DNA of 29,946 nt from an uncultured Alphaproteobacteria bacterium (GCA_944391545.1 CALXTZ010000002.1:1-29946), one strand, 5' to 3'. Positions 7,002 through 14,526 are shown, numbered from the stretch's first letter. Program-made: numbers and translations. Notes: generated from the letters alone by a model not told the origin.

Positions 7002-9146
7002 ATGTATTTCTTTGGTCGCTCGACAATTACCCCCCCCCCCCACCACCAGAAAGATAATCCTTTAAATTCAATCACTTCTTCTCTTTCTCAACATGGTCGC
7101 AGTATGATAGAGATGCTAGCAGTATTAGCCATCATCGGGGTCTTATCTGTCGCTGCTGTGGCGGGGTTGATGTGGGCATTTGCGAAATATAAAGCCAATA
7201 ATACTATTCATGATGTTCATCTATGGGAATTAGCTGCTTTAGACAGCCAACAACTCTATTCTATGACTTCCGGACAACTGGTTTTAAATGAGTTAGGAGA
7301 AGTCTCTACTCATGGGTATCCTATGGCCATTATGGTTCAAGATGAGAACGTCTTTTATATATCCGTAGATGATGTTCCTAAACGGGTTTGTTCTTTAACC
7401 TTAGATATGGTTGAAGAACCCATGATTGTGACAGTTAATGGGACTTCTTATACGGGGAGTGATATTTGTGATGCTGATACCAATCAAATGCTCTTCTATT
7501 TTAACAAATATATGGAGGATGTTGATAATACATGCATCCCAGCTTGTCCGAGTGGAGAGACCTGTTGTAATGGAGTATGTAGAGAGATAGAGACCCCTTG
7601 TGGAAGTGATGGGTGTTTAGATTGCGGCAGTAAATACTGTACAAACAGTAATACGTGTTGTTCCAATCCGAATGCAACGAAGTGTGGAAGTAATAATTGT
7701 TGTGAAGGGAACTGTTGTAATGGAACTTGTTGCCCCAGCGGACAAGTATGTGGTTCAGATGGAAACTGTTCCTGTCAGAATGATATGGTATTAAACCCGG
7801 ACACAGGCTTGTGTGAATGTCCTGAAAATTATATGTTATGTCAAGATAGTTGTTATCCACCTTGTGATAATGATCAAGTGTGGCAAGAGGAAACATGTCA
7901 ATGCATTTGTAAAGGATTGAAAGAATATGATGAAGAATTAAATAAATGCGTTTGTAAAAATTTACCAACTGGAGGCAATCCAGATACATGTGAATGTGAT
8001 GAGGGGTATGATCTAGTAAATGGAGTCTGTATTGAAGAATGTCCATCTTCGATAGGAATGACAGGATTGCGAAATCTTGATGGTCAATGTTTGTGTAATA
8101 CTTCTTTAGGTTATGAGGAAATTTCAATTGAAAATACTTGGTGTAACTGTGATAACAGCCGTTATTATTGGAATAAGCCGGATGGTTCATGTATGACATG
8201 TGTTCAAACGACTAAAGAATGGGCTCGAGCCCAATTCGGAGACTCTTCCATGGTTAATAGAACGGACCCCTCAAAAGATAACTACTTAATTCCTATGTAT
8301 AATGTGGATTCAGAATCTGTTGATGAAGAAGGTTGGTATTGTGGTTTTCATTATGCTCAGATGATGGGGCAAAGATACTTTTATAATCCATCGACAAAAG
8401 AGTATTGTAAACCAATGGAGATATTGAAAAGGGATTCTTCTGGAAACTTTTATTGCTCATCAGATTGTGGAGCTGAGCATGGAACAAGAGAGTATGGTGC
8501 GAGAGGAGGATCCTGGGGGAGTTGTGGCTGTGGGCAATATTTATTGTGGGTTAATAATAGATGTACAAGTTTATGTGCTAACGGATATACAAACTATAAT
8601 GGGGATTGTTTGACGTGTTTAAATAACCAAGTTAGTTATAACAAGTCAAGCTGTTTAGATGGAGTTAATTTATGTGCTAATTATTATGGCGTGAGCTATA
8701 ATGAGGCCGGTTGGCTTTACGAAGAGTGGCTTTCTCATACGCCCTCCTCTTGTCACGCCTCTACGGGATATAGTGTTCAAACATCTTCAGGAGAATGTGC
8801 TTGGTATCACGGATGCTATAAAGTTGAAGGGCCTTTACCTAGTTGCAATTATAATGATAAAATAACATCTGGGTGTACTTGTCCGACAGAAGGAAAAGAA
8901 GGAGAATACTGTTGTTCTTTGGCTCAAATCAGAACCGATTCGGGGTGCCAAACCTGCACCGGGAATATGATTCCGAATGCGGAACGCACGGAATGCGTTG
9001 CTTGTTTAGACAACGAAATCCCGACTTCGGACAAAACAGCGTGTCAACATTGCCCCGACGGGCAAATCCCGAATGTCACAAAGACAAAATGCTATGCATG
9101 TCCGGACGGAAAAGCGCCGGATGCTTCGGGAACGGCCTGTATTTAA
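7002..9146 (+). CDS. Prepilin-like Cys-rich surface protein with phase-variable start
   Basis: The 714-residue protein begins with a 32-residue leader containing STITPPPHHQ, encoded across a C12 tract. A class III prepilin signal follows: HG|RSMIEM, with Glu at +5 of the mature protein, then the hydrophobic helix MLAVLAIIGVLSVAAVAGLM (about residues 38-57). I infer cleavage by a prepilin peptidase and export through a type IV pilus or pseudopilus machine. Residues ~60-165 are a pilin-like head. About 170 onward is a long run of Cys-rich small modules (CCNGxCC, GCLDCGS), ending in four 16-residue repeats (652-714). An extracellular, disulfide-stabilised adhesin or minor pilin is likely; its ligand is unknown. 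With 12 C the gene is in frame. Most of the gene is AT-rich, but the last ~200 bases match host composition. A paralogue is at 1-1604. Confidence 0.85.
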   Translation: MYFFGRSTITPPPHHQKDNPLNSITSSLSQHGRSMIEMLAVLAIIGVLSVAAVAGLMWAFAKYKANNTIHDVHLWELAALDSQQLYSMTSGQLVLNELGEVSTHGYPMAIMVQDENVFYISVDDVPKRVCSLTLDMVEEPMIVTVNGTSYTGSDICDADTNQMLFYFNKYMEDVDNTCIPACPSGETCCNGVCREIETPCGSDGCLDCGSKYCTNSNTCCSNPNATKCGSNNCCEGNCCNGTCCPSGQVCGSDGNCSCQNDMVLNPDTGLCECPENYMLCQDSCYPPCDNDQVWQEETCQCICKGLKEYDEELNKCVCKNLPTGGNPDTCECDEGYDLVNGVCIEECPSSIGMTGLRNLDGQCLCNTSLGYEEISIENTWCNCDNSRYYWNKPDGSCMTCVQTTKEWARAQFGDSSMVNRTDPSKDNYLIPMYNVDSESVDEEGWYCGFHYAQMMGQRYFYNPSTKEYCKPMEILKRDSSGNFYCSSDCGAEHGTREYGARGGSWGSCGCGQYLLWVNNRCTSLCANGYTNYNGDCLTCLNNQVSYNKSSCLDGVNLCANYYGVSYNEAGWLYEEWLSHTPSSCHASTGYSVQTSSGECAWYHGCYKVEGPLPSCNYNDKITSGCTCPTEGKEGEYCCSLAQIRTDSGCQTCTGNMIPNAERTECVACLDNEIPTSDKTACQHCPDGQIPNVTKTKCYACPDGKAPDASGTACI
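7030..7041 (+). repeat. Homopolymer tract C12 inside the Cys-rich gene
   Basis: Twelve C within the leader-coding part, 28 bases after the A of the ATG. Loss of one C brings TAA at 7063-7065 into frame. Gain of one C brings TAA at 7055-7057 into frame. This fits slipped-strand phase variation. Confidence 0.95.
8955..9143 (+). repeat. Four tandem 16-residue Cys repeats
   Basis: The C-terminal 63 residues form units of 16, 16, 16 and 15 residues with the pattern C-x-[DG]-[NG]-x-[IA]-P-x4-T-x-C-x2. Examples are CLDNEIPTSDKTACQH and CPDGQIPNVTKTKCYA. Each unit is 48 bases at DNA level but the units have diverged. GC content here is visibly higher than in the rest of the gene. Such Cys repeats usually form rigid disulfide-bonded stalks. 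Confidence 0.8.
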
Positions 9147-9155
9147 ATTATCCCC

Positions 9156-9184
9156 TTGCATACAACCACATCCTCGCCTATATT
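9156..9184 (+). promoter_or_regulatory. Predicted promoter of the Bax-inhibitor-1 family gene
   Basis: TTGCAT (9156-9161), a 17-base spacer, TATATT (9179-9184), about 20 bases before the ATG at 9205. The spacing leaves a very short leader containing the SD AAAAGGAG. Confidence 0.45.
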
Positions 9185-9204
9185 AAAGAAAAAAGGAGAA
9201 AAAA

Positions 9205-9936
9205 ATGACTTGGGATAATTTTAAAACAAACACGTTGGAAATGCCGGTCAGCCGGATTAATCAAGGATTGCGGGCTTATATGCAAAAAGTATATGCCTAT
9301 ATGGCCGGCGGCCTGGTTTTGTCCGGTTTGTGCGCCTTTATCGGATCCAAACCACCATTCATCAATGCGCTTTATAACATTTCGCCGCAAGGCGCTTCCC
9401 TGTCCTTGTTCGGATGGATTGTGTTGTTGGCACCACTGGTTTTGATTTTTATGTTCCAATCCGCCGTTGGAAAATTAAATGTCGGGCGAGCTCAAACTAT
9501 TTTCTGGGCTTTTTCGGCGTTGATGGGATTTTCATTATCCACAATTTTCCTGGTTTATTCGGGCGAGTCGCTGTTAACGACTTTTTTGGTCACAGCCGGA
9601 TCGTTCGGCGGGTTAAGCCTGTTCGGGTATGTAACGAAAAAAGATTTGTCCGGTTTCGGGTCTTTTTTAATCATGGGATTGTGGGGGATTATCCTTGCCA
9701 TGATTGTAAACTTTTTCCTGAAAAGCCCGGGAGTCGCTTACGGCATTTCAATTCTGGGCGTTTTGATTTTTGCCGGCCTGACGGCATGGGATACGCAACG
9801 GATTCGCCAAATGTATTCGGCCGCGCCCGAAGAAGCGCACCAAGCTTTGGCTATTTCCGGCGCTCTCGCCCTGTACCTGGATTTCATTAACTTGTTTTTA
9901 TTCTTGCTCCGCTTTATGGGCAACAGCCGAAATTAA
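9205..9936 (+). CDS. Bax inhibitor-1/YccA family membrane protein
   Basis: This is a 243-residue inner-membrane protein with about seven hydrophobic helices. The C-terminal family signature is FAGLTAWDTQRIRQMY (about 192-207), followed by GALALYLDFINLFLFLLR near the end. Bacterial members (YbhL, YccA) are pH-sensitive calcium leak channels or FtsH modulators. Which role applies here cannot be read from sequence. The N-terminal ~25 residues are soluble. A strong SD (AAAAGGAG) precedes the ATG. It has its own predicted promoter and a terminator-like hairpin directly after the stop. Confidence 0.92.
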   Translation: MTWDNFKTNTLEMPVSRINQGLRAYMQKVYAYMAGGLVLSGLCAFIGSKPPFINALYNISPQGASLSLFGWIVLLAPLVLIFMFQSAVGKLNVGRAQTIFWAFSALMGFSLSTIFLVYSGESLLTTFLVTAGSFGGLSLFGYVTKKDLSGFGSFLIMGLWGIILAMIVNFFLKSPGVAYGISILGVLIFAGLTAWDTQRIRQMYSAAPEEAHQALAISGALALYLDFINLFLFLLRFMGNSRN

Positions 9937-9942
9937 AAGAAT

Positions 9943-9984
9943 GGGGAGGATCACCTCCCCCTAACCGATTGAAAAATCGATTTT
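9943..9984 (+). terminator. Double hairpin terminator after the BI-1 family gene
   Basis: The first stem is GGGGAGG (9943-9949) with CCTCCCC (9954-9960). The second is CGATT (9966-9970) with AATCG (9975-9979), followed by ATTTTT. Only the second has a T-run. Together they probably end the transcript. Confidence 0.6.
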
Positions 9985-10018
9985 TACATAGCCCCTTAAA
10001 ATTTTTTACGTTTGTCTA

Positions 10019-10048
10019 TTGACGAAAGGTATTTTTTTGTCGTACACT
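10019..10048 (+). promoter_or_regulatory. Predicted promoter of rpoH
   Basis: TTGACG (10019-10024), an 18-base spacer, TACACT (10043-10048). It leaves a leader of about 95 bases before the rpoH ATG at 10151. Confidence 0.45.
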
Positions 10049-10088
10049 TTTTGTCAGCGGGTGCTTTTCAAAAGGCTTGCTGACAAAA
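10049..10088 (+). other. Long inverted repeat in the rpoH leader
   Basis: TTTTGTCAGC (10049-10058) and GCTGACAAAA (10079-10088) pair perfectly over ten bases. Inside, GCTTTT and AAAAGGC extend the stem after a small bulge. The repeat sits at the predicted transcription start. There is no T-run beyond it. It could be a stabilising 5' hairpin, an operator dyad or part of a temperature-responsive leader. Confidence 0.5.
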
Positions 10089-10150
10089 CGTCGACCGTCT
10101 GCCAATTATGGGGACATCGGTCATGTTGCTAAAAGAAAGGATATGACAAA

Positions 10151-11005
10151 ATGACGACTAAACAATTAACACTGCCTGTGATACAGGAAAATTCACTTTC
10201 CGTTTATTTGCGCGAAATTACCAAGTTCCCGATGTTGGAACCCGAAAAAGAATACATGCTGGCCAAACGTTACCAAGAATATGATGATTTGGAAGCTGCG
10301 CATGAATTAACGACTTCTCATTTACGGCTGGCGGCCAAAGTCGCTTTGTCGTTCAGACATTACGGTTTACCGCTGGCAGACCTCATCAGCGAGGCCAATA
10401 TCGGTTTGATGCAAGCCATTAAAAAATTCGACCCGGACAAAGGATTTCGCTTGTCGACTTACGCCATTTGGTGGATTAAAGCCGCCATTTCCGACTTTAT
10501 TTTAAAATCTTGGTCATTGGTCAAAATCGGAACCGTCGCCACGCAAAAACGGTTATTTTACAACCTGGGCAAAATCAAGGCCAAATTAGGTCTTTATCAT
10601 AACACGGCCTTGGATACGGACACGGTTCAAAAAATTTCCAAACAATTAGGTGTCAACGAACAAGACATTTGGGATATGGAACAACGGTTGCACGGCGATA
10701 CGTCGTTGAATGAAATGACCTATGAAGATTCGGAAGTCGAAAAACAGGCTTTGTTGACCGACGGATCGGACACGGTTGAAGAAGTCTTGGCAGAGCGCGA
10801 AGAATCAAATATCCGCAACGCGAAATTGGCTAAAGCCATTGCTACGTTAAGCGAACGGGAACAAAGCATTGTCCGTGAACGGTTCTTAACTGACGAACCG
10901 ACGACTTTGGAAGATTTAGGCAAAAAATTCAACATCAGCCGCGAACGCGTTCGCCAGATTGAAGCCAAGGCTTTCGATAAAATTTCGGCGTTCATGCACG
11001 CCTAA
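10151..11005 (+). CDS. rpoH: RNA polymerase sigma-32 factor RpoH
   Basis: RpoH directs core polymerase to heat-shock promoters. The 284-residue length is typical. Region 2 contains DLISEANIGLMQAIKKFDP (about 77-95) and STYAIWWIKAAISDFI (about 102-117). The RpoH box appears as QKRLFYNLGK (132-141), which distinguishes it from RpoD. Region 4 has the helix-turn-helix TTLEDLGKKFNISRERVRQIE (about 256-276). SD AAAGGA lies just before the start. The leader carries a long hairpin, and the gene is convergent with the degenerate EAL gene, with about 23 bases between. Confidence 0.96.
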   Translation: MTTKQLTLPVIQENSLSVYLREITKFPMLEPEKEYMLAKRYQEYDDLEAAHELTTSHLRLAAKVALSFRHYGLPLADLISEANIGLMQAIKKFDPDKGFRLSTYAIWWIKAAISDFILKSWSLVKIGTVATQKRLFYNLGKIKAKLGLYHNTALDTDTVQKISKQLGVNEQDIWDMEQRLHGDTSLNEMTYEDSEVEKQALLTDGSDTVEEVLAEREESNIRNAKLAKAIATLSEREQSIVRERFLTDEPTTLEDLGKKFNISRERVRQIEAKAFDKISAFMHA

Positions 11006-11009
11006 AATC

Positions 11010-11030
11010 AAGGGGAATCCCCTTCCCCTT
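11010..11030. terminator. Possible shared hairpin between rpoH and the EAL gene
   Basis: AAGGGG (11010-11015), AAT, CCCCTT (11019-11024), and a second CCCCTT (11025-11030) that could pair instead. There is no clear T-run on either strand, so termination strength is uncertain. Confidence 0.35.
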
Positions 11031-12201
11031 AAATCCGGTTGGCTTTCACGGCTTTGGGTGTCTTATAGAGCAGCTTTTGAATGTAATATCCTTGGAAGAA
11101 CGAAATGCCCAGTTCTTTCGCATATTCAATAGCGTTTTTGTCGTCCACATGACATAAAATAATCCGCATCGGATCAACGGCTTTGACGGCTGCACGCAAC
11201 GCATCCGACACAGGCGTTTGAAGCACGGATGACGACCAAATGATTTTAATCATATCCAATCCCAACTTTTCCCGTTGAATAAACGGAAGCGATTCAAACG
11301 TCACCATATCCAAACAAACGCGATATCCTTTGCTGTGCGCCGTTTGGCAGGCTGTTAAATAAGCCGGAATATCCGCCAAAACATCGCTTTGTTTTAATTC
11401 AAACAAAATTGTTTGTTTATGGGACGGATCAATACTGTCATCAAACTTTTGAAAATCTGACCCTAAAAGCGTTTTTACTGTTAAATTCAGGCTGAAATTC
11501 TTCGTAAAAGCACCGCCGTCATGGTGAATGACATTTTCCAAAACACGCTTATCCAATGTTTCCATCAACCGATTAAATAACCACGGCGCCTGGAAAACAT
11601 CCACATTCGGGCAAACGGCTTTTTTCAAATCCGATATGGCAACATATACTTCTTCAAACAATTCCATCGGCGGAGACTTGCCCACAATCGCACACACCGG
11701 CTGATGGCGGATGATATTGGACAAATCCGCATGCAACAGAGCTTTTTCCAACTGCGCCAAAAGCGTCGGCGTAAACGGCATCAATTGAGTCGCTTGTTGA
11801 AAAATCGGCGTCAGCGGAGAAGCCAGAGTCGGCATTTGCTTTTTCTGCTTATCCAACAATCCTAAAACAAAATCTTCCTGCCGTTCCAAATTGAATATTT
11901 GAAATCCCGCCTCTTGCGACATCGGTTCAAAACCACACCTGAAATTCATCTTCAGAACAAGCGCCTGAATGTCGTCTTCGCGCGTCTGGCCGAAATAAAT
12001 AAACGCATCTTCATTTTCGTAAAACAACCGACACAGCTTTTCGGATTCAAAAACAAGCAGCATTTGAATAAGTTCCTGAACCTGCTGCGCTTCCAACACT
12101 TGCCGCAACCGATTCAACGGAACGTACAAAATCCATCCTTTCACGCCCGAAGGTTTCATTTTTTCCAAAAAGGCCGTTAAATCCGAATATCGATACGCCA
12201 T
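11029..12201 (-). CDS. Degenerate EAL-domain protein (second of a pair)
   Basis: This 390-residue cytosolic protein has an N-terminal ~130 residues that look like a worn sensor or GGDEF-like module. A segment ADLSNIIRHQPVCAI (about 155-169) and an EAL-like fold from about 220 to the end follow. Landmarks are FSLNLTVKTLL, ILFELKQSD where active enzymes have an ElTE glutamate, CLDMVTFESL where they have DDFGTG, and FFQGYYIQ at the end. The E-A-L motif and several metal ligands are missing, so c-di-GMP hydrolysis is unlikely. A binding or regulatory role is inferred. The ATG directly abuts the stop of the paralogue upstream (12202-13482). Similar proteins occur in Rhodospirillales, from memory. 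Confidence 0.7.
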   Translation of the reverse strand: MAYRYSDLTAFLEKMKPSGVKGWILYVPLNRLRQVLEAQQVQELIQMLLVFESEKLCRLFYENEDAFIYFGQTREDDIQALVLKMNFRCGFEPMSQEAGFQIFNLERQEDFVLGLLDKQKKQMPTLASPLTPIFQQATQLMPFTPTLLAQLEKALLHADLSNIIRHQPVCAIVGKSPPMELFEEVYVAISDLKKAVCPNVDVFQAPWLFNRLMETLDKRVLENVIHHDGGAFTKNFSLNLTVKTLLGSDFQKFDDSIDPSHKQTILFELKQSDVLADIPAYLTACQTAHSKGYRVCLDMVTFESLPFIQREKLGLDMIKIIWSSSVLQTPVSDALRAAVKAVDPMRIILCHVDDKNAIEYAKELGISFFQGYYIQKLLYKTPKAVKANRI

Positions 12202-13482
12202 TTATATCACCTTTACCTGCGGCATCGCATCCAAATGTTTTAAATGAACACACTGGCGGCGCACTTTGTCCGACAGCGTTCGGCGGCAGGCCATACACGA
12301 TGCCAAAGTACATTCCTGACCGAACGTACAGGCATTTTTAGTCAGCGCCCCCAAAACCGCATCAATGTAATGCCCTTGGAAATTTTGAATGCCCTGCTGC
12401 GTGCCCCATTTCAAAGCTTCTTCGGATCCGCAACGCGCCAAAATGACGTCTACGGAAGCATTATTCAAATACGGTTCCAACAACGCCTGAGCCGGAACAT
12501 TTTCCCAAACCGGCGACCAAAACAATTTGATAAAATCCGGTTTTAACAACAAAACATCCAGATAACTTAAATCCACGGCTGACAACCCGTCGATCAAAAT
12601 CCGGTGACCGCGTTCTTTCATTTTTCCGGACATCTCCCGATACCGATGCATATCATGGAAAATATCGGCAATCTGCAATTCAATGATAATCGGTGTCGGC
12701 CAAACCTGTGTCAGACGTTCAAAAATAGACGTAGAAACCGTCGACATATTTAAATTCAAACTGATGGCCGGCGGATAATTGGTTAACCCCGGATTCGACA
12801 AAGCCGCCAACATGCGCCGATCCAATGTCTGCGTCAATTGATTGAACAAAGATTTATCCGAACACAAATCACAAATCGGGCATAGCTTTTGCTGTAATTG
12901 TAAAATAGAGGTGTAAAACTCTTGAAACAAAATGGTATTGCCCTTTTGCGGGTTGAGCGCCAAAACCGACTGACGACGGATAAAATCGATTGTATTTAAA
13001 TTTTCTAATTTCCCCAACAACGTATCCAAAATTTCCGGATCAAACGGAGCAGGTTCCTGTGCGAACGGCGAAACCGGCTGAGTCGGGGCATCCGGCGTTT
13101 TTTCATGAACCAACGCCTTCAAACGTTCGATATCTTTATCCAAAAAGAAGATCTGTTCAAATGTATTTTCCTGCCCGCGCGCCAAAGCCGGATCATCGGC
13201 GAACAAACTTTTAATTTGATAAAGGACTTCTTCAATTGCTTCTAAAGAAATCTGGGTTCCGACAAGAACAAAATCCTTGTTTGACAACAAAAACAAGCGG
13301 CTTTGATCATTGGCCAGCAGCGGATCGAACAATTTAGATACAATTTCCAACTGCCGATATCCGCGGTTGGCCGGCATCAACATGGACATACCGACATAAA
13401 CGCCGTAAAAAGGCATTCCGATTTTGGAAATGCGCTCCAACGTTTCAAGCAAATATAATTCCGGCGCTTTTGTTTTGAACAT
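12202..13482 (-). CDS. Degenerate EAL-domain protein with C-terminal Cys cluster
   Basis: The start is ATG 13482 after AAAGGGAAAAC, giving 426 residues. A longer frame upstream would run into the tRNA gene and is rejected. It is a paralogue of the next gene. Shared landmarks are FIRRQSVLAL, SLFNQLTQTLDRRML and ISLNLNMSTV. IIIELQIAD replaces the EAL-family glutamate motif, LIDGLSAVDLSYLD replaces DDFGTG, and NFQGHYID lies near the end. Catalysis is unlikely. Unlike its partner it carries CPICDLC in the middle and a C-terminal cluster C-x5-C-x4-C-x2-C plus another Cys, possibly a zinc or Fe-S site. It lies 14 bases after tRNA-Arg on the same strand, so both EAL genes are probably transcribed with the tRNA. 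Confidence 0.7.
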   Translation of the reverse strand: MFKTKAPELYLLETLERISKIGMPFYGVYVGMSMLMPANRGYRQLEIVSKLFDPLLANDQSRLFLLSNKDFVLVGTQISLEAIEEVLYQIKSLFADDPALARGQENTFEQIFFLDKDIERLKALVHEKTPDAPTQPVSPFAQEPAPFDPEILDTLLGKLENLNTIDFIRRQSVLALNPQKGNTILFQEFYTSILQLQQKLCPICDLCSDKSLFNQLTQTLDRRMLAALSNPGLTNYPPAISLNLNMSTVSTSIFERLTQVWPTPIIIELQIADIFHDMHRYREMSGKMKERGHRILIDGLSAVDLSYLDVLLLKPDFIKLFWSPVWENVPAQALLEPYLNNASVDVILARCGSEEALKWGTQQGIQNFQGHYIDAVLGALTKNACTFGQECTLASCMACRRTLSDKVRRQCVHLKHLDAMPQVKVI

Positions 13483-13496
13483 GTTTTCCCTTTTTT

Positions 13497-13573
13497 TGGC
13501 GTTCGTGGCGGGAGTCGAACCCACGACCCCAGGATTAGGAATCCTGTGCTCTATCCTGCTGAGCTACACGAAC
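13497..13573 (-). tRNA. tRNA-Arg (anticodon CCU) with encoded CCA
   Basis: On the minus strand the acceptor arms GTTCGTG (13567-13573) and CACGAAC (13501-13507) pair fully. D-arm GCTC/GAGC, anticodon stem CAGGA/TCCTG with loop TTCCTAA, and T-arm GTGGG-TTCGACT-CCCGC all fit. Anticodon CCT reads AGG. A discriminator G and CCA (13497-13499) are genome-encoded, followed directly by the A/G-rich SD of the EAL gene. Confidence 0.95.
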
Positions 13574-13609
13574 AGCCCGTCACAAGAAGCATACTCAAAT
13601 CAGAGCCCT

Positions 13610-13638
13610 TTGACAAGTCATTTTAAAAGGTTTATCGT
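13610..13638 (+). promoter_or_regulatory. Predicted promoter of the hprK-PTS genes
   Basis: TTGACA (13610-13615), a 17-base spacer, TATCGT (13633-13638). The start of hprK follows at 13660. An alternative -10, TAAAAT, starts at 13638 but leaves too long a spacer. Confidence 0.45.
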
Positions 13639-13659
13639 AAAATCAAAAAGGAAAGAAAA

Positions 13660-14091
13660 ATGCTATTGCATGCAACATGTGTCGAAATGAATCAAAAGGC
13701 CGTTCTGCTGATCGGCAAACCGGGCGCCGGCAAATCCGATACAGCCCTGCGTTTGATTGAACTGGGCGGCGTATTGGTTGCGGATGATCAGGTTGATTTA
13801 CAAATCAACGACGGTGTTTTAACCGCGCATCCGCCGGCAGCGATTGAAGGGCTTTTGGAAATCCGGGGCGTCGGCATTGTCACCCTGCCTTTTTGTTCCG
13901 CCAGCCCTGTTCAATTAGTCGTTGAACTCGTGCCGGCCGAACAAGTTGAACGCTTGCCGGAACCACACTTTTACGAAATAGCGGGGCAAATGATTCCGCT
14001 GTTGAAATTGTGCGCTTTTGACGCATCCACACCCGTTAAAATAAAAACGGTTTTAAACCGGCCGGAATTGTTTTTCCTTGAAAAAAAATAA
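13660..14091 (+). CDS. hprK: HPr kinase/phosphorylase, short alphaproteobacterial type
   Basis: HprK phosphorylates HPr on the regulatory serine and removes that phosphate. The 143-residue product consists of the C-terminal kinase domain only, as is usual in alphaproteobacteria (Gram-positive forms have ~310). Visible motifs are the P-loop GKPGAGKS (19-26), ADDQVDL (about 41-47) and EIRGVGI (about 67-73), which corresponds to the HprK signature EVRGxGI. It is followed after ~40 bases by EIIA-Man and then HPr, its substrate. This alphaproteobacterial cluster usually serves regulation rather than sugar uptake. Neither ChvG/ChvI nor EI is next to it here. Confidence 0.93.
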   Translation: MLLHATCVEMNQKAVLLIGKPGAGKSDTALRLIELGGVLVADDQVDLQINDGVLTAHPPAAIEGLLEIRGVGIVTLPFCSASPVQLVVELVPAEQVERLPEPHFYEIAGQMIPLLKLCAFDASTPVKIKTVLNRPELFFLEKK

Positions 14092-14133
14092 AAAAAAGCG
14101 TATATCCATACTATACAGGAAAAGGATAAGAAG

Positions 14134-14526
14134 ATGATTGGTATATTGGTGGTTTCACATGGCCGTTTGGCTGAAGAAATGATTTTGGCGATGGAGCATG
14201 TTGTCGGCATGCAGCAAAACGTTGATGCGGTTTGTATTTTGGCGTCGGATGACATGGAAGAAAAGCGGGCCGAAATTTTGTCAAAGGTTGAAAAATTAAA
14301 TACCGGCGACGGTGTTGCGATTTTAACGGACATGTTTGGCGGAACACCGTCTAATTTGGCTATTTCCGTCATGGAAGGTCGCCCGGTGGAAGTTTTGGCC
14401 GGACTGAATCTGCCGATGTTGATCAAGTTGGTGCGCGAACGGGAAAAACCGTTAAAAGAAGCCATTAACGAAGCCAGAGAAGCCGGCCGAAAATACATTA
14501 ACATTGCATCGGAGTTGTTGGTTTAA
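14134..14526 (+). CDS. PTS EIIA component, mannose family (regulatory)
   Basis: This 130-residue cytosolic protein is of the EIIA-Man family. The phosphorylatable His9 lies in VVSHG, followed by LTDMFGGTPSN (about 64-74), the second family signature. It would accept phosphate from HPr. No EIIB or membrane EIIC/EIID gene is nearby, which points to a sensory output rather than transport. SD AAAGGATAAG precedes the ATG. The stop abuts the start of the HPr gene, so the two are translationally coupled. Confidence 0.93.
   Translation: MIGILVVSHGRLAEEMILAMEHVVGMQQNVDAVCILASDDMEEKRAEILSKVEKLNTGDGVAILTDMFGGTPSNLAISVMEGRPVEVLAGLNLPMLIKLVREREKPLKEAINEAREAGRKYINIASELLV

Noticed and set aside
7501..8199. 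Open frame of 232 codons on the minus strand inside the Cys-rich gene
   Set aside because: It is the antisense of Cys/Gly/Asn codons and gives a His/Tyr/Leu-rich product without any domain or SD.
8873..9208. Plus-strand frame overlapping the end of the Cys-rich gene
   Set aside because: It is an out-of-frame reading of the repeat tail without SD or recognisable product.
13483..13524. Upstream extension of the first EAL gene
   Set aside because: It would run into the tRNA-Arg gene; ATG 13482 has a good SD.
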